The notes beneath the pieces were generated by a model. That model saw only the letters and a list, made by a program, of their open reading frames with translations, searched no databases and was not told the origin of the DNA. Below are positions 15,122-24,248 of a stretch of DNA of 64,000 nt, piece by piece. The stretch spans positions 1,426,001-1,490,000 of the forward strand of contig NZ_CP118100.1 of assembly GCF_028747645.1 (NCBI RefSeq), in the 5' to 3' direction. The translations under genes and the position numbers were made by a program. Each line of letters begins with the position of its first letter. Position 1 is the first letter of the stretch. The DNA is from Microbacterium esteraromaticum. Its GTDB lineage: Bacteria > Actinomycetota > Actinomycetes > Actinomycetales > Microbacteriaceae.

Positions 15122-16210
15122 TCACGACAGCTTCTTCTGCCACGCCCCGGCGTAGGCGATCGGTCGGAAGCCCATCGCCTCATTGATCCCGAGCATGGGC
15201 CGGTTCTCCTCGGCGTTGAACGTCACGATGCGCGGAGAGTGCGGCGCCAGTTCGCGCCAGCGCAGGATGTTCGCGCACTTGACGATCTGGCCCAGCCGGT
15301 GCCCGCGCTGCTCCTTGAGCACCAGCGTGTTGTACTGGTGCGTCACACCCGCGGGATCGTCGCCGATCACGAGCTCGTTGAACGCGGCAAGGGTGCCGGT
15401 CGGAACATGTTCGACCCCGACGACTGAGACCGTCTGACCGCCGTCGAGCAGTTGCTGATCCCGTCGGGCAACGCGCTCCGCGTCCCAGATCTCCTCGTCG
15501 ATGGCCAGACCACCGCTCGGCACATCGGTCGACATCCGTGACAGCACCCACGCATACCCGTCTTGCAGATGACTCGGCGTCGGCAGTGACCAGGCAACGA
15601 CCCGGTAGTCCTGGCCGGCAATGGCCGTCGCCTCAGCGAGCATCCGCTGCAGTGGCGCCGGGTCCGCCTGCAGATCGAACGCGCTGCTGCGCTCGACCTG
15701 CTCGAGCACGTATCCGTTGCCGCCGAGTAGACGAGCGAGTGGCGACGTCGAGATGCGTCCCCACCCCGTGGCCGGGGTGAGCGGTGACGTGCCGGGGTCG
15801 GGACGGTGCAGGGAGTACGTCTGCATGACGTGGCGCCCGAGGGCCCGCACTGCGTCCTCGGCGGCGTCGACGAGCATCTGCTCGATTCCACGCCCCCACT
15901 GGTTGGGCAGCACGAGCACCTCGATCTCGGCGCTGGTCGGCTCGGCGACCGCATGGCCGATCGTCACCGCGCCGACGATCTCGGCGTTCTCGCGCGCGAG
16001 CAGCGTGCGTTTGACCGTATCGGTGCTCTCCCGCCAGTGCGGCAGCAGTTCTTCCGCAGTGGTGTCGTAGTCGTCCAACCCGGTTTCGGCCCGATAGACG
16101 GCGTTGCTCAACGCCACGACCGCGTGGAAGTCCGCGGCATCGTGGGCGTCGAGCCGATCAGGGACGTGCATCGGTGAGATCGTCACGCCAGGTGAGGCGA
16201 TCGTGCTCAT
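15122..16210 (-). CDS. Double-domain GNAT acetyltransferase
   Basis: The 362-aa protein has two GNAT-like halves: an N-terminal domain with VLVLPNQWGRGIEQMLVD and a C-terminal domain with NTLVLKEQRGHRLGQIVK and the tail FNAEENRPMLGINEAMGFRP. It shares the layout RMSTDVPSG and AEENRPML.INEA.GF with the next gene upstream, so the two arose by tandem duplication. It begins at ATG 16210, overlapping the stop of that gene by 4 bases (ATGA), so they are translationally coupled. Proteins with this layout resemble mycothiol synthase-like double GNATs, but the substrate cannot be predicted. Confidence 0.88.
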   Translation of the reverse strand: MSTIASPGVTISPMHVPDRLDAHDAADFHAVVALSNAVYRAETGLDDYDTTAEELLPHWRESTDTVKRTLLARENAEIVGAVTIGHAVAEPTSAEIEVLVLPNQWGRGIEQMLVDAAEDAVRALGRHVMQTYSLHRPDPGTSPLTPATGWGRISTSPLARLLGGNGYVLEQVERSSAFDLQADPAPLQRMLAEATAIAGQDYRVVAWSLPTPSHLQDGYAWVLSRMSTDVPSGGLAIDEEIWDAERVARRDQQLLDGGQTVSVVGVEHVPTGTLAAFNELVIGDDPAGVTHQYNTLVLKEQRGHRLGQIVKCANILRWRELAPHSPRIVTFNAEENRPMLGINEAMGFRPIAYAGAWQKKLS

Positions 16211-17298
16211 GTGAGATCCTTCCGCCAGGCGCCCTCGTAGGCGACCGGGGTGAAGCCGATGGCTTCGTTGATGGAGAGCATGGGCCGGTTCTCCTCGGCG
16301 TTGTACGTCACGACGTACGGTGATTCGGGGTAGCGGGCGCGCCACGACAGCAAGCCCGCCGTCTTCACCAGCATTCCCAGGCGGCGCCCGCGATGCTCAG
16401 CGAGCACGAGGGTGTCCTCTTGATCGGTCTTCGCGGCGTCGGTGCCGATGATCGCGAGCTCGTTGAACGCGCACAGCTCGCCCGTGGCGATATGCTGCGC
16501 GGCCGTCACCAGCACGCGGGCTCCGCGTGCGGCGTACCGCGCGTCGTGTCGGTGCACGCGCTCGGCATCCCAGCGTTCGACCGGCATGTCCAGCGCCGCA
16601 TCGGGCACGTCCGTCGACATCCGCGACTTCAGCCAGGCGTAGCCATCGAGATGCTCCGACGGGGTCGGCAGCATCCACTGCACGACGCGGTAGTCGGGGG
16701 CGTGCGTCTGCGCCTCGTGCTGCAGCGAGCGCAGGTGGTCCTCGCTGTCAGACGTCCAACGCAGTTCGCTCGCGCGCTCGACCTGCTCGAGGCGGAAGTC
16801 GTGACGCTGCAGAAAGCGCGCCGCGTGGTCATTCGGCACGGCGCCGAAACCCGTCGGTGAGGCCACCTCGCCGCGCGCATCCGCACCGCGGTGCTGATTC
16901 CAGCACAGCAGCCGCCGTACACCCGCGGTGCGGGCCTGCTCTTCGACGAACCGCAGTACCGCGGTGCCGATGCCGCGCCCCCAGTGCTCCTTGAGCAGGG
17001 CGATCGTGCCGATGGCCATGCCGCCGTCGCCGTCGTGCGAGATGTTCAGCGGCACGCATCCGACGATGCGGCCGTCGAGCTCGACGTACCACTGCGTGCG
17101 TGTGACGTCGGTGTCGCCGCGCAGCACCGCGAGCATCGCCTCGGGCGTCTGCGCTTCGTCGTCGCGGCCGGTCTTCTCAGCCACACAGGCGTTGCGCACG
17201 GCGGTGTACTCGCGGATGAGAGGGGTGGGTGCTGCGTCGACCCGAGCAGGAAGCTCGAGCCGACGCAGCACGGCACCGGCAGGGAGAAGGATGCTCAT
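16207..17298 (-). CDS. Double-domain GNAT acetyltransferase (paralogue)
   Basis: The 363-aa sister of the downstream gene. The N-terminal GNAT has TIALLKEHWGRGIGTAVLRF. The C-terminal half has DTLVLAEHRGRRLGMLVK and ends YNAEENRPMLSINEAIGFTP. Both halves keep the R/Q-x-x-G-x-G/A acetyl-CoA loop, so both may be active. ATG 17298 follows a GGAGGACGGCG ribosome site. It is the first gene of a two-gene unit. It starts only 11 bases after the end of a small gene on the same strand, so it may belong to a longer transcript. Confidence 0.88.
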   Translation of the reverse strand: MSILLPAGAVLRRLELPARVDAAPTPLIREYTAVRNACVAEKTGRDDEAQTPEAMLAVLRGDTDVTRTQWYVELDGRIVGCVPLNISHDGDGGMAIGTIALLKEHWGRGIGTAVLRFVEEQARTAGVRRLLCWNQHRGADARGEVASPTGFGAVPNDHAARFLQRHDFRLEQVERASELRWTSDSEDHLRSLQHEAQTHAPDYRVVQWMLPTPSEHLDGYAWLKSRMSTDVPDAALDMPVERWDAERVHRHDARYAARGARVLVTAAQHIATGELCAFNELAIIGTDAAKTDQEDTLVLAEHRGRRLGMLVKTAGLLSWRARYPESPYVVTYNAEENRPMLSINEAIGFTPVAYEGAWRKDLT

Positions 17299-17309
17299 CG
17301 CCGTCCTCC

Positions 17310-17600
17310 TCAGTACATTCCGCGTTGCAGGCCGTAGGTGAGCAACGCGATTGCCTGCCGCTCGTTGAGTGCCTGGAGCTGCGCATACTGCAGGTCGGGT
17401 GCTCCGGCGGCAGGGGAGCGGTTTCCCCGCAGGCTGCGCTCGAGCAACCAGAGCGCGAAGCGCAGCCCGAGCCGGTCGGTGAGGGTCAGCCGGCGCAGCT
17501 CTTCATTGCCGGGCAGGGTGAGAACCTCGCGACCGTGGGATATCGGTGGGTGGGTGGACAGGGAACGCTGACCTTGGTCGGTCAACACAGTGATGCTCAC
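17310..17600 (-). CDS. Hypothetical small protein
   Basis: A 96-aa protein without recognised family. It reads VSITVLTDQGQRSLSTHPP, then a segment LRRLTLTDRLGLRFALWLLE that looks like an amphipathic or weakly hydrophobic helix, then an NERQAIALLTYGLQRGMY tail. GTG 17600 is my choice because the upstream part of the open frame is Pro/Arg/Ser-rich and looks like shadow coding; no clear ribosome site is visible, so the start is uncertain. It lies just before the acetyltransferase pair and may be cotranscribed with it. Confidence 0.6.
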   Translation of the reverse strand: MSITVLTDQGQRSLSTHPPISHGREVLTLPGNEELRRLTLTDRLGLRFALWLLERSLRGNRSPAAGAPDLQYAQLQALNERQAIALLTYGLQRGMY

Positions 17601-17799
17601 GATGCGTGTGTTTTCTGGTGATGAGGATGATGGCCCGGTGGTGACGCAGAGTCGCGTCAGCGAGCCGAGGAACCTCGCGAGATGGCGAGGGAGAAGACCC
17701 CGTGGCGGGGCTGTGCATCGTGAGCGCCCGACGGGCACAGGGATGCGGATCATCGATCAGGCCACGAGGGCCCGATAGATCGGGAGAGGCGGTGCGGTT

Positions 17800-17895
17800 C
17801 TAGCCGAGCACGTAGACGGAGGCCGCGGAGACGGCGACAAGCGCTGACACGTGCGACGCGGTATCGAACCGGGCGTCAAGCTTCGTGATCATCAT
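17800..17895 (-). CDS. Hypothetical 31-aa small protein
   Basis: Reads MMITKLDARFDTASHVSALV then AVSAASVYVLG. The C-terminal half is hydrophobic enough to touch a membrane. Support is unusually good for so short an ORF: GAGGAGG lies 6 bases before ATG 17895, and a near-consensus promoter lies upstream at 17955-17927. It is the likely first cistron before the 96-aa protein and acetyltransferases, though 199 bases separate them. No homologue recognised; could be a small membrane peptide or a leader. Confidence 0.55.
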   Translation of the reverse strand: MMITKLDARFDTASHVSALVAVSAASVYVLG

Positions 17896-17926
17896 CGGCG
17901 GCCTCCTCTCATAAGTCCGGTGTGTC

Positions 17927-17955
17927 ACGTTAGTGACGCTGAGGCGAGACGTCAA
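17927..17955 (-). promoter_or_regulatory. Sigma-70-type promoter with an overlapping inverted repeat
   Basis: On the minus strand TTGACG (17955-17950) and TAACGT (17932-17927) are separated by exactly 17 bases, and the 31-aa ORF with its ribosome site follows. GTCACGTTAGTGAC (17924-17937) is an inverted repeat (5-bp arms, 4-base spacer) that covers the -10 box and so could bind a repressor. Confidence 0.7.
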
Positions 17956-18082
17956 GACAACTTCGCTTCTCTCGGCGTGTCGCACCGAAATCCATCACGC
18001 CTGACACCGCGCGGGCTCCACGCCGTCGTCGACCGTTCCGGTAGCGTATGGGCGTGATTCACCCGACCGCGAAGGCGCCCGC

Positions 18083-21000
18083 ATGCACCTGAAGAGCCTG
18101 ACGCTCAAGGGCTTCAAGTCGTTCGCGCAGCCGACGAGCTTCGTCTTCGAGCCTGGTGTGACGTGCATCGTAGGTCCCAACGGCTCGGGCAAGTCGAACG
18201 TCGTCGATGCACTCGCGTGGGTGATGGGCGAGCAAGGGGCCAAGACCCTGCGCGGCGGAAAGATGGAAGACGTCATCTTCGCCGGCACCTCGACGCGCGG
18301 ACCGCTAGGGCGTGCCGAGGTGCAGCTCACCATCGACAACAGCGATGGAGCTCTGCCCATCGACTACGCCGAAGTCACCATCAGCCGCACACTGTTCCGG
18401 AACGGCTCCAGCGAGTACGCCATCAACGGCTCGACCTGCCGACTGCTCGATGTGCAGGAACTGCTGAGCGACTCGGGGCTCGGACGCGAGATGCACGTCA
18501 TCGTCGGGCAGGGCCGGCTGGACACCGTGTTGCAGGCCTCACCCGAGGATCGTCGCGGCTTCATCGAAGAGGCCGCGGGCATCCTCAAACACCGCCGGCG
18601 CAAAGAGAAGACCCTGCGCAAGCTCGACGCGATGGAGACCAACCTCACGCGCCTCAGCGATCTCGCCGGCGAGATCAGGCGCCAGCTCAAGCCACTCGGA
18701 CGGCAGGCCGAGATCGCCCGCGAGGCGCAGACGATCGCGGCGGTGGTGCGTGATGCCAAGGCGCGGATCTTCGCCGACGACGTGGTCACGCTGCGCACCG
18801 CGCTGGCCGACCATACGCGCACCGAGCAGGAGCGTCACACCGAGCGGCTCGTGCTCGCGGAGCAGGCGGATGCAGTGCGTGCGGGCATCCAGCGCCTCGA
18901 GAAGGAACAGACGTCGGCCGCCGTCGATGAGGCACGGCGCGTGTCGTTCGGCCTGGAGCAGACGCAGGAGCGCATGCGCAGCCTGTTCACCCTCGCCAAT
19001 CAGCGCCTGGCGCTGCTGGGGGCCGAAGAGGACGACGTCGTGACCGCGATCACCGTCACACAAGACACGATCGACGAGGCCAAGGACGAGATCACGCGGA
19101 TCTCTGAAGGGCTCGGCGACGCGCAGGACGCCGCCGCAGCGGCGAGCCGTGACGTCATCGCCGCGCGCGCCGAACTGGACACGCTCGACGTCGATATCGC
19201 CGAGCAGAGCGCACTGGTCTCGGCCTACGACATGCGGATGAACACGCTCCGTGGCAACGCCGATTCCGCAGCATCCGCCTTGGCCGCGGTACGCGGCGGT
19301 GTCTTGCGGCAGGAACAGGCACTCGAATCGGCGCATAGCCGTCGTCGAGAAGCCGCCGCCGCACTGGAATCGATCGACGATGCCGAGGCGCCGGACGGCA
19401 CCGCGGCAGAGTTTGCCGCCGCGTACGACGAGGCACAAAAGGCGCTGACCGCCGCCGAAGCCGATCGTGATGCGCTGCGCGAGAAACTGCACGACTCCGA
19501 ACGCGAAGCCGACGCCCTGATGGCGAAGGCCGCTGCCCTCGGCAGTGCGCTGGCCCTCTCCGGCGGTGCTGCCGAGATCGTCGCGGCGGGCGCAGAAGGC
19601 GTGCGTGGACTCGTCGGCGACGCCGTACAGGTGCGTGCGGGCTACGAGGCGGCGATCGCCGCCGTGCTGGGATCGCTGGCCGAGGGCGTTCTGGTGGATC
19701 GTGCCGATCAGGCCTACGCGCTCGTCGCGGCCGGCGCGCGCGGCACCGTCGACTTCGTGATCGCCGAGGGCGGCGTCGCCCGTGAGGCGGTCTCTCAGAT
19801 CACCGGCACCACGCGCGCCGTCGATGTCGTCGAAGCGCCCGCAGGCGTGCTCGCGCTACTCGCCCCCGTGCTGATCGCCGATGACCTGGACGCGGGGCGC
19901 GCCGCGCGAAGCACACTTGATGCCGCGGGCGACACGCTGACGACGATTGTGACCGGCAGCGGTGAGGTGATCACGGCACACACCCTGCGCGCCGGTTCGG
20001 GTGAGACCTCGCGGCTCGAGCTGGCGGCCGAGCGCGACGCGGCCACGGAGCGACTTGCCGAGGTGCAGATCACGGTCGAGGAACTGCGCGGTTCGCGCGT
20101 CGATGCGACCGACCGCGTCGAGGCGGCCAGGCGCACGGCGAAAGACGCCTTGCGAGCGCTGCGCGAACACGACGCCGCGCTGGCCTCTCACGCCGAGCAG
20201 CTCAACCGCGTCACCGTGCAGCACGAGGCCGCCGTCGCCGAATGCGAACGTCTGGAGGCCGCACTCGCACAGGCGCAGTCCGCAGTGTCGGATGCTGAGC
20301 AGAAGGCCGACACGGCGAAGGCAGAAGTCGCAACAGCAGAGGCCGAACCCCGCCCAGTGCTCGACGCCTCGGCGCGCGACGGGCTACTCGAAGCGCTCGA
20401 GACCGCACGCGAGGGCGAGGTGCGCGCTCGACTGGAGATCGAGACGCTGCGCGAGCGCGTGCGTGCCGCTCAAGCCCGGGTGGCGTCACTGGAACGCCAA
20501 CGCGAGCAGGAGCGCGACGCCGCCGCTGAGGCCGCACGACGGGCTGTGATCCGGCGTGCTCAGCGCGAGGCTGCATCGGCGGTGGCGGACGAACTGCCCC
20601 GGGTGCTCGACTCGATCGACCGCTCGGTCAGCGAGGCCCGCGTCGCGTTGGCATCCGCTGAGGCCGAGCGCTCCGCGCAGAACGAGGAGCTCACGGTGCT
20701 GCGCTCCCAGGAAGGATCGCTGCGCGAACGCCTCGCGGGCCTGACCGAGAGCGTCCACGGTCTCGAACTGCAGATCCACGAGAAGAAGCTGCACCTGCAC
20801 GGGCTGCTCGAACGCGTCGCATCCGAACTCGCGCTCGACGAAGATATTCTCATTGCGGAATACGGTCCGGATCAGCCGGTTCCGCGCGATCCGGGCGCTG
20901 AGGACGGGGACGATGATGCGGCTGTTCCGTTCGACCGCCGCATCCAAGAGCGACGGCTGAAGGAGGCCGAGCGCAAGCTCGCCCAACTCGGTCGTGTCAA

Positions 21001-21601
21001 TCCGCTGGCGCTGGAGGAGTTCGCGGCGCTGGAGCAACGGCACGCGTTCCTCACCGAGCAACTGGCCGACCTCACCAAGACCCGCCAGGACCTGCTGACC
21101 ATCATCGCCGAGCTCGACGAACGCATGGAGACCATCTTCGCCAGCGCTTTCGAAGACACCAAGCAGGCCTTCAGTGAGGTATTCCCGCTGCTGTTCCCCG
21201 GAGGAACCGGCAGCATCTCGCTGACCAATCCGGACGACATGCTCACCACGGGCATCGACGTCGCTGTGCGGCCGGTGGGCAAGAAGATCGAGCGATTGTC
21301 GCTGCTGTCGGGCGGCGAGCGGTCACTGGCCGCGGTGGCGTTGCTCGTCGCGATTTTCAAGGCGCGTCCGAGCCCGTTCTACATCCTCGACGAGGTCGAG
21401 GCGGCGCTCGACGACGCGAACCTCGGCCGCCTGCTGACCGTGTTCGAGCAGCTGCGTGAGAGTTCGCAGCTCCTGGTGATCACGCATCAGAAGCGCACGA
21501 TGGAGATCGCCGATGCGCTCTACGGCGTCTCCATGCGCCAGGACGGCGTGTCGGCCGTGGTCGGACAGCGCGTGGGCGACCGCGCCGCGGCCGGCGCCTG
21601 A
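18083..21601 (+). CDS. smc: Chromosome segregation protein SMC
   Basis: Condensin ATPase that organises and segregates the chromosome with ScpA/ScpB. The 1172-aa protein begins MHLKSLTLKGFKSFAQPT, with Walker A GPNGSGKSN near residue 33. It has a long coiled coil to about residue 500, a hinge near 510-640 (GLVGDAVQVRAGYEAAIAAV), a second coiled coil, the signature LLSGGERSLAAVALL near 1073 and Walker B FYILDEVEAALDDAN near 1100. Length is normal. ATG 18083 begins the conserved start. A TAGCGT box at 18042-18047 points to a transcription start near 18054, where a short overlapping reading frame begins. Confidence 0.98.
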   Translation: MHLKSLTLKGFKSFAQPTSFVFEPGVTCIVGPNGSGKSNVVDALAWVMGEQGAKTLRGGKMEDVIFAGTSTRGPLGRAEVQLTIDNSDGALPIDYAEVTISRTLFRNGSSEYAINGSTCRLLDVQELLSDSGLGREMHVIVGQGRLDTVLQASPEDRRGFIEEAAGILKHRRRKEKTLRKLDAMETNLTRLSDLAGEIRRQLKPLGRQAEIAREAQTIAAVVRDAKARIFADDVVTLRTALADHTRTEQERHTERLVLAEQADAVRAGIQRLEKEQTSAAVDEARRVSFGLEQTQERMRSLFTLANQRLALLGAEEDDVVTAITVTQDTIDEAKDEITRISEGLGDAQDAAAAASRDVIAARAELDTLDVDIAEQSALVSAYDMRMNTLRGNADSAASALAAVRGGVLRQEQALESAHSRRREAAAALESIDDAEAPDGTAAEFAAAYDEAQKALTAAEADRDALREKLHDSEREADALMAKAAALGSALALSGGAAEIVAAGAEGVRGLVGDAVQVRAGYEAAIAAVLGSLAEGVLVDRADQAYALVAAGARGTVDFVIAEGGVAREAVSQITGTTRAVDVVEAPAGVLALLAPVLIADDLDAGRAARSTLDAAGDTLTTIVTGSGEVITAHTLRAGSGETSRLELAAERDAATERLAEVQITVEELRGSRVDATDRVEAARRTAKDALRALREHDAALASHAEQLNRVTVQHEAAVAECERLEAALAQAQSAVSDAEQKADTAKAEVATAEAEPRPVLDASARDGLLEALETAREGEVRARLEIETLRERVRAAQARVASLERQREQERDAAAEAARRAVIRRAQREAASAVADELPRVLDSIDRSVSEARVALASAEAERSAQNEELTVLRSQEGSLRERLAGLTESVHGLELQIHEKKLHLHGLLERVASELALDEDILIAEYGPDQPVPRDPGAEDGDDDAAVPFDRRIQERRLKEAERKLAQLGRVNPLALEEFAALEQRHAFLTEQLADLTKTRQDLLTIIAELDERMETIFASAFEDTKQAFSEVFPLLFPGGTGSISLTNPDDMLTTGIDVAVRPVGKKIERLSLLSGGERSLAAVALLVAIFKARPSPFYILDEVEAALDDANLGRLLTVFEQLRESSQLLVITHQKRTMEIADALYGVSMRQDGVSAVVGQRVGDRAAAGA

Positions 21602-21633
21602 GTTCGCCGGCGCGTGCCCGCCGGGGTTTCGCT

Positions 21634-21722
21634 TGTCGGAAATCCCAGAGCCTTCGCTCGCCTGACGGCGTGTCTGCAGCATCCGCCCTGCGACGCGCCG
21701 TGCGGGTCTGAGATTTCCGACA
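21634..21722. repeat. Inverted repeat between smc and ftsY
   Basis: TGTCGGAAATC at 21634-21644 is the exact reverse complement of GATTTCCGACA at 21712-21722, with 67 bases between. It is in the 243-base gap between smc and ftsY, which otherwise shows no convincing ORF. It could form a long-loop hairpin or be the ends of a small non-autonomous element. Confidence 0.6.
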
Positions 21723-21844
21723 TGTGGCTGCGCGGCTCAGGCCAGTGCCCGCCCACGGGCGCACGGCCAGACGTCGGCGGCGCCACGCCCGGGGCAGCCA
21801 CGTGCAGGCGTCAGAGGGGCATGCCGTCATCGTAGGCTGGAGGC

Positions 21845-22720
21845 ATGGCGGAGAAGTCCTGGTCCCTCGGTCGCGCGCTGCGCGGCATGTTCGTCAAGCC
21901 CACGATCGATGAGACGACATGGGAGGACCTGGAGACCGCGCTGATCACGGCCGACTTCGGTCCGGACATCACTGAACAGCTGCTCGATGAGCTGCGCGAG
22001 CAGGTCGAGCGCTTCCGCACGACCGACCCGCGCGACCTGCAGCGGATGCTGCGCGAGACTCTCGAAGAGCGCTTCGCGAAGTTCGACACGACGCTCAAGC
22101 TCACCGAGCGGCCGGCCGTCGTGCTCGTCGTCGGGGTCAATGGCGTCGGCAAGACGACCACGATCGGCAAGTTCACCAAGTTCCTGCGCGGATACGAGCG
22201 CAGCGTGGTCGTCGGCGCCGCCGATACCTTCCGCGCCGCGGCCGTCGAACAGCTCGCCACCTGGGCACAGCGCGGGGGAGCGGCGATCGTGCGCCCGCAG
22301 CACGAGGGGCAGGATCCCGCCTCAGTCGCCTTCCAGACCGTCGAGTACGCGAAGAACCAGGGCGTCGAGATCGCCATCATCGACACGGCCGGCCGTCTGC
22401 ACACCAAGAGCGGGCTGATGGACGAACTGTCCAAGGTGCGCCGCGTGGTCGAGAAGCAGGCGCCGATCAGCGAGGTGCTGCTCGTGCTCGACGCCACCAC
22501 GGGTCAGAACGGCGTCATGCAGGCCGAGTCCTTCCTGCAGCACGCCGGCGTCACGGGGCTGGTGATCACCAAGCTCGATGGTTCTGCGAAGGGCGGCTTC
22601 GTGCTGGCCGTGCAGGAGCGCACTGGCATCCCGGTCAAGCTGCTCGGCCAAGGTGAGGGCATCGACGACCTCACCGGTTTCACCCCGCACGTGTTCGTCC
22701 AGTCGCTGGTCGGCGCGTAG
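21845..22720 (+). CDS. ftsY: Signal recognition particle receptor FtsY
   Basis: GTPase that receives SRP-ribosome complexes at the membrane. The 291-aa protein has the helical N domain (residues 1-80), then the G domain: GVNGVGKTTTIGKF, DTFRAAAVEQL, DTAGRLHTKSGLMDEL and TKLDGSAKGG, closing with GQGEGIDDLTGF. It lacks the long acidic A domain of E. coli FtsY, as usual in this group. ATG 21845 is preceded by GGAGG and a TAGGCT box 6 bases upstream. Confidence 0.97.
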   Translation: MAEKSWSLGRALRGMFVKPTIDETTWEDLETALITADFGPDITEQLLDELREQVERFRTTDPRDLQRMLRETLEERFAKFDTTLKLTERPAVVLVVGVNGVGKTTTIGKFTKFLRGYERSVVVGAADTFRAAAVEQLATWAQRGGAAIVRPQHEGQDPASVAFQTVEYAKNQGVEIAIIDTAGRLHTKSGLMDELSKVRRVVEKQAPISEVLLVLDATTGQNGVMQAESFLQHAGVTGLVITKLDGSAKGGFVLAVQERTGIPVKLLGQGEGIDDLTGFTPHVFVQSLVGA

Positions 22721-22758
22721 GACTACCGCGGCGACACAGAGGCTGGTTTCATAGCGAT

Positions 22759-23259
22759 ATGGCGATCGAACACGACTATTTCGGAGTTCTCTCTTCCGGA
22801 CCCGACGGGGCCATCTTCTGGACCGAGCGGGTCGAGTTCGGCGACCAGTCGGTGACGGTCGACCTCACCGCCCCCGACCAGGACGACGTCTCCGCGGCGG
22901 CATTGGACGCGGCGGCAGCACTGATCGGCAGCATCGAAGGGCTCGACGACATCGTGCGCCGCGCCATGCTCACCGAGGTCGATGACCGCACCAGTGAAGT
23001 CACCGAGTACGTCCTGCAGCAGCAGGAAGCGTATGGCGACGAACTCGAGGACGTCCTGGTCGACATCAGCGGTGACGCGGCGGTCGACATCATCCGCTCG
23101 CTGCGCCTGTCGAGCATGACGATCCTCGCCGACGAGCACGGCGGTAGCGAGCCGTTCGCGGTCCTCGAGTACGCGCTGGATGCGGATGCCACCGACGATG
23201 TGCTGCTGGTCAACCTCGGCTCCGACGGCGCCGTGATGTCGGTGATGAGCGCAGACTAG
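22759..23259 (+). CDS. DUF2004 family protein
   Basis: A 166-aa, strongly acidic cytoplasmic protein ([20 protein letters not shown]). DUF2004 proteins are of unknown function and often lie near housekeeping genes in actinobacteria; the assignment is from the pattern of the N-terminus and the HDYFG motif. Its stop TAG and the stop of lipA on the other strand share the four bases CTAG at 23256-23259, so the two genes converge with zero spacing. Confidence 0.7.
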   Translation: MAIEHDYFGVLSSGPDGAIFWTERVEFGDQSVTVDLTAPDQDDVSAAALDAAAALIGSIEGLDDIVRRAMLTEVDDRTSEVTEYVLQQQEAYGDELEDVLVDISGDAAVDIIRSLRLSSMTILADEHGGSEPFAVLEYALDADATDDVLLVNLGSDGAVMSVMSAD

Positions 23260-24248
23260 ACCGCCTGTGCGAACCCGAGCTCAACGCCCTCGGCGATGTG
23301 GGCCAGGTGCGGCGGGATCTCGCGCCCCTTCGACATCATCGACTGGGCCCACAGGCGGCCCGCGCGGTAGGACGAGCGCACCAGCGGACCGGCGAGCACG
23401 CCGAGGAAGCCGATTCGCTCGGCCTCTTGCTTGAAACCGACGAACTCATCGGGCTTCACCCACCGCGCGACCGGCAGGTGACGGGGCGAGGGGCGCAGGT
23501 ACTGCGTGATCGTGATGATGTCGCATCCCGCGCCGCGCAGGTCCTGCAGAGCCTGGATGACCTCCTCGGGCTCCTCGCCCATGCCGAGGATCAGGTTCGA
23601 TTTCGTGATGAGCCCTGCGTCATGACCCTGCGTGATCACGCCCAATGAGCGCTCGTACGTGAACGCAGGGCGGATGCGGCGGAAGATCCGCGGCACGGTC
23701 TCGACGTTGTGAGCGAACACTTCGGGGCGCGCCTCGAAGATCTGCCCCAGGAAGTCCGGGTTGCCGCCGTGATCGTTGGCGAGCAGTTCGACCCCCGTGT
23801 TGGGGTTCTTTGCGTGGATCTGTCGCACGGTCTCGGCGTTCAGCCAGGCGCCCGTGTCGGGCAGGTCGTCGCGCGCAACACTGGTCACGGTCGCGTAGCG
23901 CAGGCCCATCCGGGTCACGCTCTCGGCCACCCGGCGCGGCTCGTCGGTGTCGTAGTCGGCGGGCTTGCCGGTGTCGATCTGGCAGAAGTCGCACCGACGC
24001 GTGCACTGCGATCCGCCGATGAGGAAGGTCGCCTCGCGGTCCTCCCAGCATTCGTAGATGTTCGGGCAGCCCGCCTCCTGGCAGACCGTGTGCAGGTCCT
24101 CGCTCTTCACGAGCGAGTGCAGAGCCTGGTACTCCGGCCCCATCTTCGCCTTGGTGCGAATCCACTCCGGCTTGCGCTCGATGGGGGTCTCGGCGTTTCG
24201 GATCTCCAGGCGGAGCAGTTTGCGTCCCTCGGGGCTTGCGGCGCTCAT
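23256..24248 (-). CDS. lipA: Lipoyl synthase
   Basis: Radical-SAM enzyme inserting two sulfurs into octanoyl groups on lipoyl domains. The 330-aa protein has the auxiliary cluster motif [12 protein letters not shown] near residues 56-67, the radical-[14 protein letters not shown] near 82-92, and the closing RSSYRAG that holds the auxiliary-cluster Ser. ATG 24248 overlaps the lipB stop by 4 bases (ATGA), so the two enzymes of the pathway are coupled. Confidence 0.97.
   Translation of the reverse strand: MSAASPEGRKLLRLEIRNAETPIERKPEWIRTKAKMGPEYQALHSLVKSEDLHTVCQEAGCPNIYECWEDREATFLIGGSQCTRRCDFCQIDTGKPADYDTDEPRRVAESVTRMGLRYATVTSVARDDLPDTGAWLNAETVRQIHAKNPNTGVELLANDHGGNPDFLGQIFEARPEVFAHNVETVPRIFRRIRPAFTYERSLGVITQGHDAGLITKSNLILGMGEEPEEVIQALQDLRGAGCDIITITQYLRPSPRHLPVARWVKPDEFVGFKQEAERIGFLGVLAGPLVRSSYRAGRLWAQSMMSKGREIPPHLAHIAEGVELGFAQAV

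Noticed and set aside
17601..17753. Longer N-terminus for the small protein at 17310-17600
   Set aside because: The extra residues are Pro/Arg/Ser-rich with no ribosome site and look like shadow coding.
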